From positions 34,451,596 through 34,515,595 of the forward strand of contig OZ024935.1 in assembly GCA_964017235.1 (NCBI GenBank): a DNA stretch of 64,000 nt. The letters are read 5' to 3'. The notes under the pieces are model-generated. The model was not told the DNA's origin. It searched no databases and saw nothing but the letters and a program-made list of their open reading frames with translations. Shown piece after piece: positions 31,920 through 44,270 of this stretch. Each line of letters opens with the position of its first letter. Position 1 is the stretch's first letter. The translations under genes were made by a program, and so were the position numbers. The DNA is from Sabellastarte sp. h YS-2021. Taxonomy: Eukaryota; Annelida; Polychaeta; Sabellida; Sabellidae.

Positions 31920-34900
31920 TATGAAGACCCCACCCGTAACCTAGATTAGATACTTTGTTTGCAACCCAGACTTGTAGATAGTCCTTGTTGATGACCTTTG
32001 AGGGGCAGCAATTCTCTCTGCTACTTCCATAGAGAAGCCTTGTTGTTGGAGCTGTCCACTCCTGGACACCAGACATGGAGGTTGAGATGTTGAGGATTGC
32101 TGTGAAACACATGATTGTGGGAATGTTTGAGAAGTGTTGTTGACACTGGTAACTGGAGTGGGATCTATGTTGAGAGCTGCAATAGGTCCCAAAACCAGGG
32201 CATCCCTGGCCAGCCTAGAGTTATTACAATGATGAGGCAGTTGCATTGCCTGATTTTTTGGATCACCTTATGAAGGAGAGCTGTGGGAGGGTAAGCATAA
32301 GCAGTGAGACCCAACCAGCTTATGTTTAGAGCAGCTATGTCCCAAGCATGTTGGTCTAGGATTGGAGATACATACAATAGAACTTTGTGGTTCAGACGAG
32401 TGGCAAATATATCTACATGAGGAGTGAACCACTTCTGACAGATCTATTTGAACACTTGCGGATGCAGTGACCATTGTGCTGATTGGACTCAGTTTCGACC
32501 TGGACAGACAGAATTTGCCTGGCTCTTGAGTTATTTGTTAATGATGGCACCAGGTCATGATTTTCGACAGGAGAGCACACATCTCCACCGAGTAGGTTCC
32601 TCCTTGTTTGTTTATGTAGGCTACTACTGTTGAGTTGTCTGTAGCAACCAATACTGTTTGGTTTTGGCACTGGTCCTTGAACCTTTTCAAGGCCAGAGAT
32701 ACCACCTTCAACTCTGGAACATTTATGTATAGCTTTTTTCCCCTGTCTGATCAGAGACTTTTGCGGGATTTTGCCACCACTCTAGGTGAGCTGAAAAGGT
32801 CACTGATCAAGGAAGGAGGTTGTCCAATGACTGAGGATATCTCCAGTGCTCCTTGAGGGGAGACTGAAAGGGCCTCATGTGTAGGCGTCCCTCCGGGAAC
32901 CATCTTCTCCATTGAGGCTAGCAACCCAATTTGCGACATCAAACATCCTGTAGTCAAAACTTGTTTTGACTTTAAGCATAGGATCAAATCCTGAAGTTTG
33001 AGCCATCTCTCTTGAGTGGGTTTTACAAGGGCTGAATCTAGATGGTATTCGTAGCCCAAGAACAAGAACATTTGGACTTCTCTTGATTGATTATCCACCC
33101 TAAGGACTGTGTCAGGTCTACCAATATCGGAGTGTTCACTTGTACTTCCTCCTGAGACGAGGCCCTGATCGTCCAGGTATAGGTGAAGTCCGACTCCCCT
33201 TGTGAGGGCCATCAGCTTCACTTCCTTTACACTCATTGTAAAGACTTGTGGGGCCACGGCTAGGCCGAAAGAGGGGGAGGTGAATTGGAACACCTATGAA
33301 TTGAGGAAAAACCTTAGGTACTTCCTTGAGTTTTTGTGGATGTGGAAGTGAAGATAGGCATCTGAACAGGTCTATCGACGCCACCCATTCCCCTGGACTC
33401 AGAGAGGCCCTGATGGAGTTTCCATTTAAACCTTTCTACAAGTAGGAAGGTGTTTAGGCTGCTTAGGTTTATCACTGGCCTTCACCTTGGGTGAGGCTTG
33501 GGGACTAGAAACAGACGACTGTAAAACCTGAGAGATTTTATATGTTCCACCCTTTCTTTTGCGTTCTTTGACAGAAGAGACTGGATACAAGAGGGCAGAG
33601 CTAGATCTTCATGGGCCTTGTATCCTGAGTGAATCAGGGGAACTCTGGCTAATTTTGGTTTTGTGCTGAATGGTAGAATGTAACCATTGGTTATAACATT
33701 TGCTTGTTTGCAAGTCTCTTCTGAAAGAAAGGAGGCAACCTCCTACTGGTGGACTGAGGGAGGCTTTTAAGGAGTCATTGGGGGAGGGGTTTCCACACCC
33801 TTGTCCCCTTGTGTGAGGTAGAAAATGACCTCTGGAGCCTCTACTATTCGATTTCCCCCTACCTGGGGAAAACGTAGTTACTGCTTGGAATGCATTGATC
33901 CCTATAGGGGTGTTTCAAGTAGGGGCCTCTTTGGTTGTGGTGGGGACCATGAAAGGCCTGATTTGATAGGGCCTAAACCCTAAGTGTTAGGGGTGCCTTA
34001 CAGTGCCTTACTTGACAGGCTAAGGAACTCTGTTGGATAAGGATCCTCTTATACAGTATCTATTCACAGGTCTTTTCATAATCATTTTTGGCTGTTTTTA
34101 ATAGGCACCCTTTTGAATCTGAGTTTGACCTGTTAGGCAGTAGCCTTGATACTGTCTTTACAGTTTTCCATGACCAGGTTGTATTCAGAAATGACCTAGG
34201 TAAGAGTAGCCAAAAATTAAGGGTACAGAGATTTGCCTTGCCTGAAGATCAAACTCTTTGGCTACCAGTAGGGAACCTACCCCATAGGGACCCCAGAGGC
34301 ATAAGGGGAGATACAGATTTTGTAATCTTGTAATTTGTCCTCAAAACAAGATTGTCCCACTTTGTACCACTTAGGAGTGGAACCAGGGGGTTGTATATGT
34401 TTATTTTCAGGTAAAATAGCAGTCAAAGTCCTGTTTAAATTTATCAAAAGCATCTTTGAGGACTGAGAGGGTGCATAGCTGAAGGGCCCCTTAGCCTAAG
34501 CTCCTGTTGGCCTGCTACATCATTCAGAACCTAGACTGTGGTAGAGGACCTAGGCATACTGTCCGTTGTGGCAGGGAATTTCAAAAACTGCCTAAGTTTC
34601 AATGTCCTAGGTATATGGAGAGGGCAAGTCAGACAAATCTACTTCCTTATAAAATACTGATTTGAGTCTGATTTGACAAACCTTGTTAAGAAACCCTTTT
34701 GGGCTTTGAGGACTTTTGTTTGGAGAATGAAGTGACATATTAACAAGAGACTTGTGATTCTTTTTTATCGAGTGTTTGTTGGGACTTGGATTGTTCTGAG
34801 TTCAAATCAGAACAGGCATCCGAACTGCTTGGATGGTTAGTGTTTGGGTGATTATGCAACTCAAGCTGTTGATGAGATCCGAACAATCATCCGAACATCC

Positions 34901-35590
34901 AAACTTCTCAAATGGTAGTCATTATGCAAGTCATGAGATCTGAACATTCATCTGAAGATCCGTTATGCAAGTCAAGCTGTTATTTCGGACCAGGTTTCAG
35001 ATCTGAAATGGAGATCTGATCCACCCCCACTTTGGAATTTGATTGTTTGACATATTTAATCTCTCAGAGATTGCAGTGTTTTAAATAGAAGCCTTGAGCA
35101 CCCCCATTTATTGCTTCAACAATTAGTTTAAACAACCCCTATTTGTTGTTGAATCGAAGCAAAATTGGGGAGACAGGGCAGCCATTACATAAACAATTAT
35201 TTACGTTTGGAAACTGCCTTAATGCCATTGTGCATTAAAAATTCGTATTACATGTATTTACAAAAATACTTACCTGTTCTGTGAATTGTCACAAAATTAA
35301 GATTCTATGATATAAAATAAAGAAACTGATGAAGTGTCAGTGTCCAACAACAAATATATCTATATGAAAAATTAAACTTCTTTCCTTACATTAAAATGCA
35401 CATGTATATATTAGTGGCCAACGAGAAAGAAGGAGGCTTCAACGGAAGTACACTACAGGGTTCACCTACAACACTGAGAAATTCGGTGAACACTAAACAT
35501 CTCTTTTGCTTGGACATTGGCAGGATGCCTGCGGCCTCTCGAGATAGTATTCAGTTCCACATGGTAAGCTATTGTAGCACAATAAAACCA
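31920..35590 (-). mobile_element. DIRS-type retroelement (DIRS-E fossil)
   Basis: Minus-strand relative of DIRS-A. From high to low coordinate: left terminal region (about 35330-35590, with CCACATGGTAAGCTATTGTAG), gag-like region (about 33750-35000), reverse transcriptase (about 32950-33750), RNase H and methyltransferase-like blocks (about 32180-32900), and a little recombinase at 31930-32080. The right end is absent. Old and broken many times. The region near 34790-34990 repeats ATCCGAAC-type words, as does the equivalent part of the old copy at 3890-4160. Confidence 0.8.
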
Positions 35591-35845
35591 TAAAAAAATT
35601 TCAACTTCTGAGTTTCTAAAAAATCTGTCTGCACAGTGCACCTGCCAAACAAAAAAGATGCTATGACAAAATACTGTCGAGACAGGAAGTATGATGCGCA
35701 ACTTAGCGAATGCACAGTACCAGACTGGTCCTACCGGTGGAGAACACAGGACAGCTTTTTCTGTCATTTGGTGGTGCCGGCTGCCCCAACCTGATTAGCA
35801 ATTGTCCATTGGGTAGGATGTATTAACGTAGTAAAAACATTTTCC
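35591..35845. mobile_element. DIRS second-family terminal fragment (fossil)
   Basis: Resembles 16561-16800 and ends with CAATTGTCCATTGGGTAGGA near 35810, the terminal word of the second DIRS family. No coding part. Confidence 0.55.
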
Positions 35846-35949
35846 CAACCATAAACTCAATGTTAGCATGCAGCTGTGAGGAAGTTTAGGGTAATATTTT
35901 AAAGCAGGTTCTGTTCAAGGTTTGCTACATTCACGACTTAAACATGCCT

Positions 35950-36870
35950 AGAATTGCACAGTATTTGAAGTACTGTTCAAAAAATTACGAAACTTAAAGT
36001 GAATATAATTCTGTTATTACTGGGAGTTAAAAGTTACCTTAATATATGGCACTTATCTATGGCAGTTACATATACATGCAAAATTTGAATGAAATCTCTC
36101 GAGTTATTTTCACTGCACTCTACAGAAAACTTTTAAAAAAAAAAAACATTAACTCGATATAATACTGTTATACTTTTGGGTTAAAGGTCACAAAAAACAG
36201 CACAAATTAAACTGAGAAACCAGTTATAACCATATGCTAATTTAAATTGAACCTGTCAAGGCATTTTTGAGATACTGTTAAGAAAGGAAAAACCTAAAAC
36301 TCATTGTAAGTATGTTACTGGTAGTTTAAGGTTACCCTAAAATACGGCACACTTTGAGGACCAGTTACATCCACATGCCAAATTTTATTTTGCCTAGAAG
36401 TGCACAATACTCAAAATACTCTTCAAAATTTGCTAAACCTAAAGTGAATATAATTCTGTTATTACTGGGAGTTAAAGGTCACCTTAATGTATGGCACTTA
36501 TCCACTTTCGAGTTACAAATACACGCAAACTTTGAATGAAATCTCTCAAGTTATTTTCAGTATTCTTGAAGGGAATTTTTTTTAACTCAACATAACTCTT
36601 TTGTACATGAGAGTTTAAGGTCACCTTAAAATAGGGCACACATTGAAAACCAGTTACAACCACATGCCAAATCTGAATTGAATCCGTCAACCCATGTTTG
36701 AGGTACTGTCCGGAAATGACAAAAAACTTAAATTCAGTGCAAGTATGTTACTACTGAGAATTTAAGGTCCCAATAGGGCACACCACGAGGACCAGTTACA
36801 TCCACATACAAAATTTGAATTTAATCTGTGAAGCCATTTTTGAGATACTGTCCGGAAACAAAAGTGTGAC
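35950..36870. repeat. Tandem array of about 150-bp units (family Q)
   Basis: About six units. Recurrent phrases are ATTACTGGGAGTTAAAGGTC, a GGCACACWTTGAGGACCAGTTAC-type stretch and TTTTTGAGATACTGTCCGGAAA. The array ends at 36868 with TGTCCGGAAACAAAAGTGTG. It shares AAGGTCACCTTAAAATAGGG (36617-36636) exactly with the otherwise different family H at 54815-54834. No coding. Confidence 0.8.
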
Positions 36871-37235
36871 AACACCACAGGAGAGAGGACATAGCGATTC
36901 CAAAATGCCAACCAGCATAAATGTTAGTAACACAATAAGGATGTCAAGGTACTGGATATCATTATACCTCATATCATATGTGAATGACTTACATTGTGTA
37001 TTTCCTGACTTATAGGCTAATGTATGCCAAATTAAGGCTAACATAGCTATTGCTGGCATTCAGGAATCCCAGTCAGCTGTAAATAGTGCTGCCACAGCAC
37101 TATTAGTTGGCAGATACAGTGTTGATTCTAGAAATTTTGAAATGTGGGGGCGGTTCCCCCCCATGCCCGAAAAATGTGGGGGCTTGGTCATTAAAATGGG
37201 AACTTGTACCTTTGCCAAAGAAGGATTAACTCTAT
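36871..37235. other. Unassigned spacer
   Basis: No recognisable gene or repeat. A small palindrome-like stretch (GTGGGGGCGGTTCCCCCCCA) lies near 37145. Confidence 0.35.
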
Positions 37236-37985
37236 AACCATTTGTCTGTCCATTATTTTGTTAGCAGGATTATGCAAATGCTATTGTATGGATCTTTAAA
37301 CTAAAAATTATGAAAAAAGAGAAAATGGCACCTGAGCCAACTTAGATACCATTAAATTTTGTTACTTATCTGGATCATTGTTTGGATAGAAAAAATATTA
37401 AAGATCTGGGGCCGTGTGTCCAACAATACTTAGATAAGGTGACCTTAGATCTAAATAAGGGAAGATTTTTTACCTAAGTTTTTCTTGGACTTCGTATTCA
37501 CGAAACAAAAGTTTTAAAATGTTCAGTTTCATAATTTCCTACTAGGATTTTCCCATTTAAAAAAAATCAAAACATGCGTGGGGGAGGTTTGCACTCTCGG
37601 GATGCTCTTCATACTATTCTATTACCATTATACATGCAGCAGACGACTTTCAAGTACTATAGCCTTTCTATGCATTTCTGTATATACATGCTGTACGAAT
37701 TGGTTTAACAGTATTGTTGTTAGAATAAGGTGTTTGAATCATCCACTTTATAATATCCATTTTGTTTTCATATTAAATCACAGCTTTCACTGAAAAAACG
37801 ACCAAATATAGCCTTCATGATGATAAAATTAAAGGATTCTCGCGAAACGATCAGTGCCCCTCCATTTTGTAAACATGCGGGCTCGCATCTTCTACCGAAC
37901 GCACCGAATATACCGAATTGCGGGCTAGTACTAAAACTCGCGAGATATCGCATATCCCGCGCTCTAGAAGCATCACTGAGATATT
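37236..37985 (+). repeat. Dispersed repeat R1, copy 1
   Basis: About 750 bp that align in the same orientation with 61190-61832, from TTGTTAGCAGGATTA to CAGTGCCCCTCCATTTTGTA and beyond. This copy has an extra stretch of about 140 bp (about 37409-37547) absent from the other, possibly a secondary insertion. Divergence is substantial, so the repeat is old. Type unknown; no terminal repeats seen. Confidence 0.75.
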
Positions 37986-38431
37986 GGGGGTTTGTCATCT
38001 CAGGGCCCCAACTGACCTTGATATCAAAGGTCATGTTACCTAACAATAGGGTTCTTGCCCAAATATACCAACATATCTGAAAGCTGCAGGGCAAAAAAAA
38101 AGTTCTCACAGAAGAGAGCAAATCTCTGGCAGTAGCAGTGTGATGAGCTCAAAACTAATATTCCCCCTTTATTTCTTGAGATAGAATTTCAAGTGTAGAT
38201 TGATTTTAGAACAGAATTTTCCCAACTAATATGCACTCTTTTCCTCCATCCCCTCAATTGCCTCGTGATATAATCTATACAATGAAAACACATCAATGTA
38301 TGGTTTACACTGGACCTCTGCATTATGAACTGACCTTAACTTTTAACTTTAAGGTTTGGTTATTTTGTATAAATGCTCGAGGGAGTGGTCCACATTTGCT
38401 TAACAGAAGGGCTCAGACAGGTGGAGAAATT
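37986..38431. other. Unassigned spacer
   Basis: No recognisable gene or repeat up to the right end of the DIRS-B element. Confidence 0.35.
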
Positions 38432-41400
38432 TGAAAATTTTAATTACTTAAATGTAGCTTTTATAAGCTACAAGCTTACCATGTGGGACTTAATGCTGTT
38501 CTCGGATGGCCACAGGGCATCATGGCCAACGTCTTAGAAAAAAGACATTTATTGTTGGCTGTAGCCTCTAGTTGTCGTCACGTGATAACTTCTGACCAAT
38601 CGCCCTACTTTCTTGTTGAAATTTTCTAAAACCTACCCCTCAGCTGTAAACAGCGGGGAGGCAGGGTGGGACTCTTCTAAGTCCCACATGGTAGGCTTGT
38701 AGCTTATAAGAGCTACATTTAAGTAATTAAAATTTTCAATTTTTATTACGCTACAATAGCTTACCATGTGGGACTTAATGCTGAATTCAACCGCCCGGTG
38801 GCGGGATTACAGCTGAGACTGGAAGATATGTCATTTTTTTCTAAGATTTGAAATAATATATATAGAAATAGTGTTAGAAATACCAGTCTGAGTCCCATTC
38901 ACAGTGCCCCAATCCCGAAGACCGGGCCTGTGAAGAGCCAAAAACCTAAATAGAATGAGAGACAGTGCTGAAAACTGTCTAGATGTTTTGATTGTAGGAT
39001 GGAAGTGCAGCAGTGCTCACTTAGAGGTCTAAGGGTCCCTAGGGGCCCTTCACGAGTGACAGACCAGCCCAATGGTTGGAAATCTCATAAATTTTTGCCA
39101 CCTGAATATGAGATTAATGACAACTTAATAAGTCCTTAATACAAATTACTTGATAAACTAAAAAACAAAATGACCTTACCCGTAACATCTTGAAGGTAAA
39201 AGAATACCTAGATCCTGGGAGAGACTCCTGAAGACTTGGTTGTAGAGGATGTGCCCCCCCCCCCCTTTTTCTTTCCGAGGACAACTGGTCTGAGGGGAAG
39301 GATCTAGGACTTGTTGTGCCGCCACTACAGGTCCCAGATACATATTGTTGTCGTTGTCTGACCAAGTAAGGTCTTTTAGGTAAAATTTTTTTAAAGTGTT
39401 GTGAGCTTTCCAGTGACAGGCTTGCATGATTTGGTCCACCAATACCCCACCGTAAAAGGCCGCGAAGGCCCGGATGTCAAGGCTTGTTGGTCTGCTTGTT
39501 TATAACAAAGAAGGATGGTTTGTTTCAACCAAGAAGAGAGAGTAGCGGGTCTGATGTCTGAGGTATGTCCTTTCTTGAAGGAGAGGAAAAGGAGGGAACG
39601 AGATCCTCTCAGGTCTTTGGTTCGTCCAAATAGTACCTCAGGGCCCGCACCGGACACAGGGTCCTGTCTTCTTTAAATTGTCTATCTACAATGGTAGTCA
39701 AAGCAGGAATAGTCACCGGAGACACACTTTGAGAACCTTCTCTTGCTAGTTGGTTTTTGGCTATGAAATCAGACGAAGGGAACAAGGCGACCTTTTCCCA
39801 TTGGCCTAGATTAGATACTTTGTTTGCGACCCAGGCATGGATTTCGCTGCAGCGTTTGCCGGAGGCCAAAGCTAGCAAGAAAGCAGTTTTGAGGGTAAGA
39901 TGTTTGAGGTCTGTGTCTTTCATAGGCTCAAAGGGTGCTTTTGTGAGCTCATTAAGAACAACAGAAAGGTTCCACTTAGGGAGATTTCTGGAACTTTTTG
40001 GACGATCCCTGTGAAAACTGGAGAGTAACCTGAAGGTCTGCATTGTGTGCAATATGGTGGGCCGTTGGGCCAAAAGTGTCAACGAAATCTGAGATTTGTT
40101 TCACAGGAGTAGAGAAATCCACCGAATTTTCTCTGCACCATTTTTCAAATAGGGCCCACTTTGACTTGTAGATGGTCCTTGTTGATGACCGCTGAGGTGC
40201 AGCAATTGTCTCTGCCACCTCCACAGAGAAGCCTTGTTCTTGGAGTTGTCCGCTCCTAGACACCAGGCATGGAGGTTCAGCTGTTGTGGGTTGTTGTGGA
40301 ACACATACTTGTGGGACTGTTTGAGTAGGGTCGTTGACACTGGGAGTTGTAGTGGGATCTCTGTTGAGAGCTGCACTAGGTCCCAAAACCAGGACATCCC
40401 TGGCCAGCCTGGGGCTATTACGATGATCAGGCAATGGCATTGCTTGATCTTTTGGATCACCTTGTGAAGGAGAGCCATAGCAGGGTAAGCATAGGCCGTG
40501 AGGTTGGTCCAGTTTATGTTTAGAGCATCTATGTCCCAAGCCTTTGGGTCTGGGACAGGAGATACGTACAGTGGAAGTTTGTGGTTCAGGTGAGTGGCAA
40601 ATAAGTCTACATGAAGTGTGAACCACTTCTGGCAGATCTGTTTGAACACCTGCGGATGCAGAGACCATTCTGTTGACTGCACTTGATTGGACCTGGACAG
40701 TAGGTCGGCCATCACATTCAGGCACCCTAGGATGTGCCTGGCTTTCAATGTTATGTGGTAGTGATGGCACCATTTCATGACCTTCCACAGGAGAGCACAC
40801 ATCTCTGCTGAGTGAGTTCCTCCTTGTTTGTTGATGTAGGCTACCACTGCTGAGTTGTCCGTCGCAACTGAGTAGGTTTCAGTTCTGATTTTTCCTGATT
40901 TATTATCCACCCCAAGGACTGGGTTAGGTCTACCACCGCCTGAGTGTTCACTTGGGCTTCCTCCTGAGACTGGGACCTGATCAGCCAGTCGTCCAGGTAT
41001 TGGTGAATTCTGAGTCCTCTGGAGAGGGCCATTGGTTTCACTTCCTTTACAATCATTGTAAAGACCTGGGGGGCTGTGGCTAGTCCGAATGGGAGGGAGG
41101 TGAACTGGAACACCTTAGGTATTTCCTTGAGTTTGGGTGGATGGGGATGTGTAGGTAAGCGTCCGACAGATCTATCAACGATACCCACTCCCCTGGAATC
41201 AGGGAGGTCCTGATGGACTCGGGAGTTTCCATTTTGAACTTTTCTACGTGTAGAAAAGTGTTGAGCCTGCTTAGGTCTATGACTGGCCTCCACCTTTGGT
41301 GAGGCTTGGGTACTAGGAACAGGCGACTGTAAAACTCGAGAGATTTTACATTTTCCACCCTTTCAATTGCGTTCTTTGACAGGAGAGACTGGATACAAGT

Positions 41401-44162
41401 GGCCAGGGCTTGGTCTTTTTGCTGGGCGTTGTACTCTGACAGGATCGGAGGGAATCTGACCAAATTTGGCTTTGAAAGGAATGGCAGTACGTAGCCATTG
41501 GTGATAATGTTTAACACGTTTGGAGAACATTTGTTTGTTTGCCAGTCTCTACTGAAGGAACGGAGGTGACCTCCTACTGGTGGACTGAGTGAGGCTTTGG
41601 AGGAGTCATTGGGAAGAGGGGTTTCCACGTCCCCTTCCCCTATTATGGGGTCGAAAACGACTCCTGGAGCCTCTGAAGTTCGGTTTCCCCCTTCCTGAGG
41701 AAAACGATTGGTTACTGCTTTGTGAGGAGTTGCCCCCATAGGGGCGTTTCCTGTAGGAGGCGCTTTTCTTATGGGGACCATGAAAGGGCTTATTCTGATA
41801 GGGTGCGAAACCCTGAGAGTCGTTAGACATGCCTTTCTTGAGAAGGAAGTCTTCCACTTCCTTCACAAGTTGAGACTCGAACAAGGACGGGTCCCAAAAG
41901 GACGAGTTCCTAAGTTCTTGGCGTCTCGTTTCCCCCATATGTGGCTAAAGGAGGGTCATCTCGGCTTCGCGCCTAAGCAAGCCGGTATTAGCCATAGAAT
42001 ATAACTCCCTCTGGAGAATATGGGCTAGGGATTTGCTGAGGCATGTGAGGGCCCTGTGTTGAATAAGAACTGTCTTATTCCAAAAATCCATGTACTCAGC
42101 GACTTCCTCATATCCGTGCTTTGCTGCTTTCTCAGGATTGGCACCTTTTTGAATCTGAGACTTGATCTTCTTGACAGTTGACTTGATGCTATGTTGACAC
42201 TTCTCAAGGGAAGCATTGTAAGAAGAAGTTTTAGCAAAGGCAGCGGTGAAATTGAGGGTTGAGATATTTTGTCTAGCCTGATGCTCCAACTCCTTGAGGA
42301 TTGGAAGGGGGACCTTGCCTATAGACCTAAACCAGAGGGTTTAGGAGTAATACAGATTTTGGCGAAATCTGTATTCAACTCCTGAATTTTGTCCTGAAAA
42401 CAGGGCTGTCCCACCCTGTACCACTTAGAAGTGGAAGGAGGCGGCTTGACATATTTACCCTTTGGGTAAATTAGCAGCCTTAAAGTCATGTTGAAATTTA
42501 TCAAAGGCGTCCTTGATAACTGAGCTGAGGGGCAGAATAGAGGAAGGACCTCTAGGTCTGAGCTCTTGACGGCCTTTTTCATCATCCAGACCCATCACTG
42601 AAGTTGAAGACCTAGGCATAGACTCCCTGGGGTCAGGGAGGGAAAGAATGCGCCTAAAAGTGTCGACCTCTTCAGAGTACTGTGAGGGCATGTCAGACAG
42701 AGCTACTTCCCTATAATAAGGGGGGCCTGGATCATGTTGTGGAAGGTCTTGATCAGAAACAGCCCCTGAGGGCTGAGCCCTAGAGGGCTTAGAAGACCTG
42801 TGTCTGGCTACAGGGGACTGATCCTCCCCTGAAGAAGATGACACATATCTGGAGCTTGATTTGTGTTTACTCTTATCAGAGTGCTTTTTAGGTTTGGTAG
42901 AAGGGATCCGAGGTTCATCGGATTCTTCATATAGTTGATCCGATGCAGACCTGGGATCAATTTCCTGCCTACTACGAGAGTGGCTTTGCTTTTTGTGTGA
43001 GTATGAGACCTCTTTCGGAGGTCGTTCAGAAGGAGCAACGTATTGATCCGAGGACTCATGCTGGTCAAGTACTAGACGAGGAGGGAGTGCTGGACCGTAG
43101 TCCACATCCATAGCCTCGGTTTGAATGTTGGTACTAGGTCTCGGAGGGGGTAGGTCCAGATTAACAGCAGTTTTACTGTATGTACCAGGTTTGGAAGCAA
43201 GAAGCGAGGTCTGATCCACCTCTGTTTGCTTTTTAGCAGTCAACTCCTCTCGGAGCGACTGAAAAGCTTCCAACATGGATGCCTGAAAGGAACCCATTTG
43301 TTGCTGTAAATGAATATGAATTTCCCAGGGATTTTTCAAGATTTGTTTCAATTTTTTGTTGTAAAGTCATACCTGGGGTGGGTGGGACAGGCTTGGCTGG
43401 TGTTTTGAGAGATAAGGAACTGAAGGCAAGTGGCTGGGACGGGGGGGTGGGGTAAAAAGATTGTCAGCAGCACTCTCAAGGTCTGCATTTGAGCCAGTGA
43501 AGGAATCCCCATCGCCTTCGCCCAAAAGATCAAGTTCATTATCTTTAGTACTAGTTTCCGCCTTTTGTTTTTTAAGATAGTGTTTCCTCTGCTGAATTTT
43601 CTTCATCTGGTCATCTGTAAAAGATGCACATATCAGGGCGTTTCGAAGGTGACACAGGGGTCATCACCCTTGCCAGCCTCCCTACAGGTAGGGCAATAGT
43701 TGTGTAGGTCGAAACTAAAACAAAAATGGCGGCATTTCTGAGCTCTCGGTTTGTCTTTATTCGTTTGGTGGAGAGACATTTTAAACGCAGTAAAAGACGT
43801 ACAATGTAAAGGGCCTGAACCGAGGAAAACTCAAAACACGCGAAAGCAAGAAATATACTTATCCTGTCAAAATAAAAATTTTACAGAATGATCTATGTTA
43901 TATAATAAAAGAAATATCCAAAAAAGAACCTCCAACAATAAGTAAAAGCTGAGAAATAAATGAAAATGTATATTTACAAACTGCTACCAGTTCAACGTGG
44001 CCAGCGAGAAAGTAGGGCGATTGGTCAGAAGTTATCACGTGACAACTAGAGGCTACGGCCAACAATAAATGTCTTTTTTCTAAGACGTTGGCCATGATGC
44101 CCGGTGGCCATCCGAGAACAGCATTAAGTCCCACATGGTAAGCTATTGTAGCGTAATAAAAT
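38432..44162 (-). mobile_element. DIRS-type retrotransposon close to DIRS-A (DIRS-B fossil)
   Basis: A full-length layout on the minus strand: left terminal repeat (about 43990-44162), gag-like region (about 41610-43750), reverse transcriptase (about 40900-41780), RNase H and methyltransferase-like blocks (about 40200-40900), tyrosine recombinase (about 39110-40200), internal complementary region (about 38676-38786) and right terminal repeat (38432-38670). The outermost right-end bases equal those of DIRS-A. Recombinase and reverse transcriptase residues are nearly identical to DIRS-A, whereas the gag-like part and 5' leader are clearly diverged. Young, but broken in a handful of places. Confidence 0.9.
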
Positions 44163-44270
44163 TGCAAATTTAATAAGTAAATTAAATTTTTATAAGTTAA
44201 TACCCTATCCAATGGACAATTGGATAGGGTATTAACTTATAAAAATTTAATTTACTTATTAAATTTGCAA
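44163..44270. repeat. Perfect inverted repeat at the junction of two DIRS copies
   Basis: Two arms of about 50 bp, each including TTTTTATAAGTTAATACCCT or its complement, face each other around CCAATGGACAATTGG (centre near 44211). This lies between the left end of the 38432-44162 copy and the right end of the 44163-47700 copy. It is probably the remaining internal complementary region or end palindrome of the second family. Confidence 0.75.
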
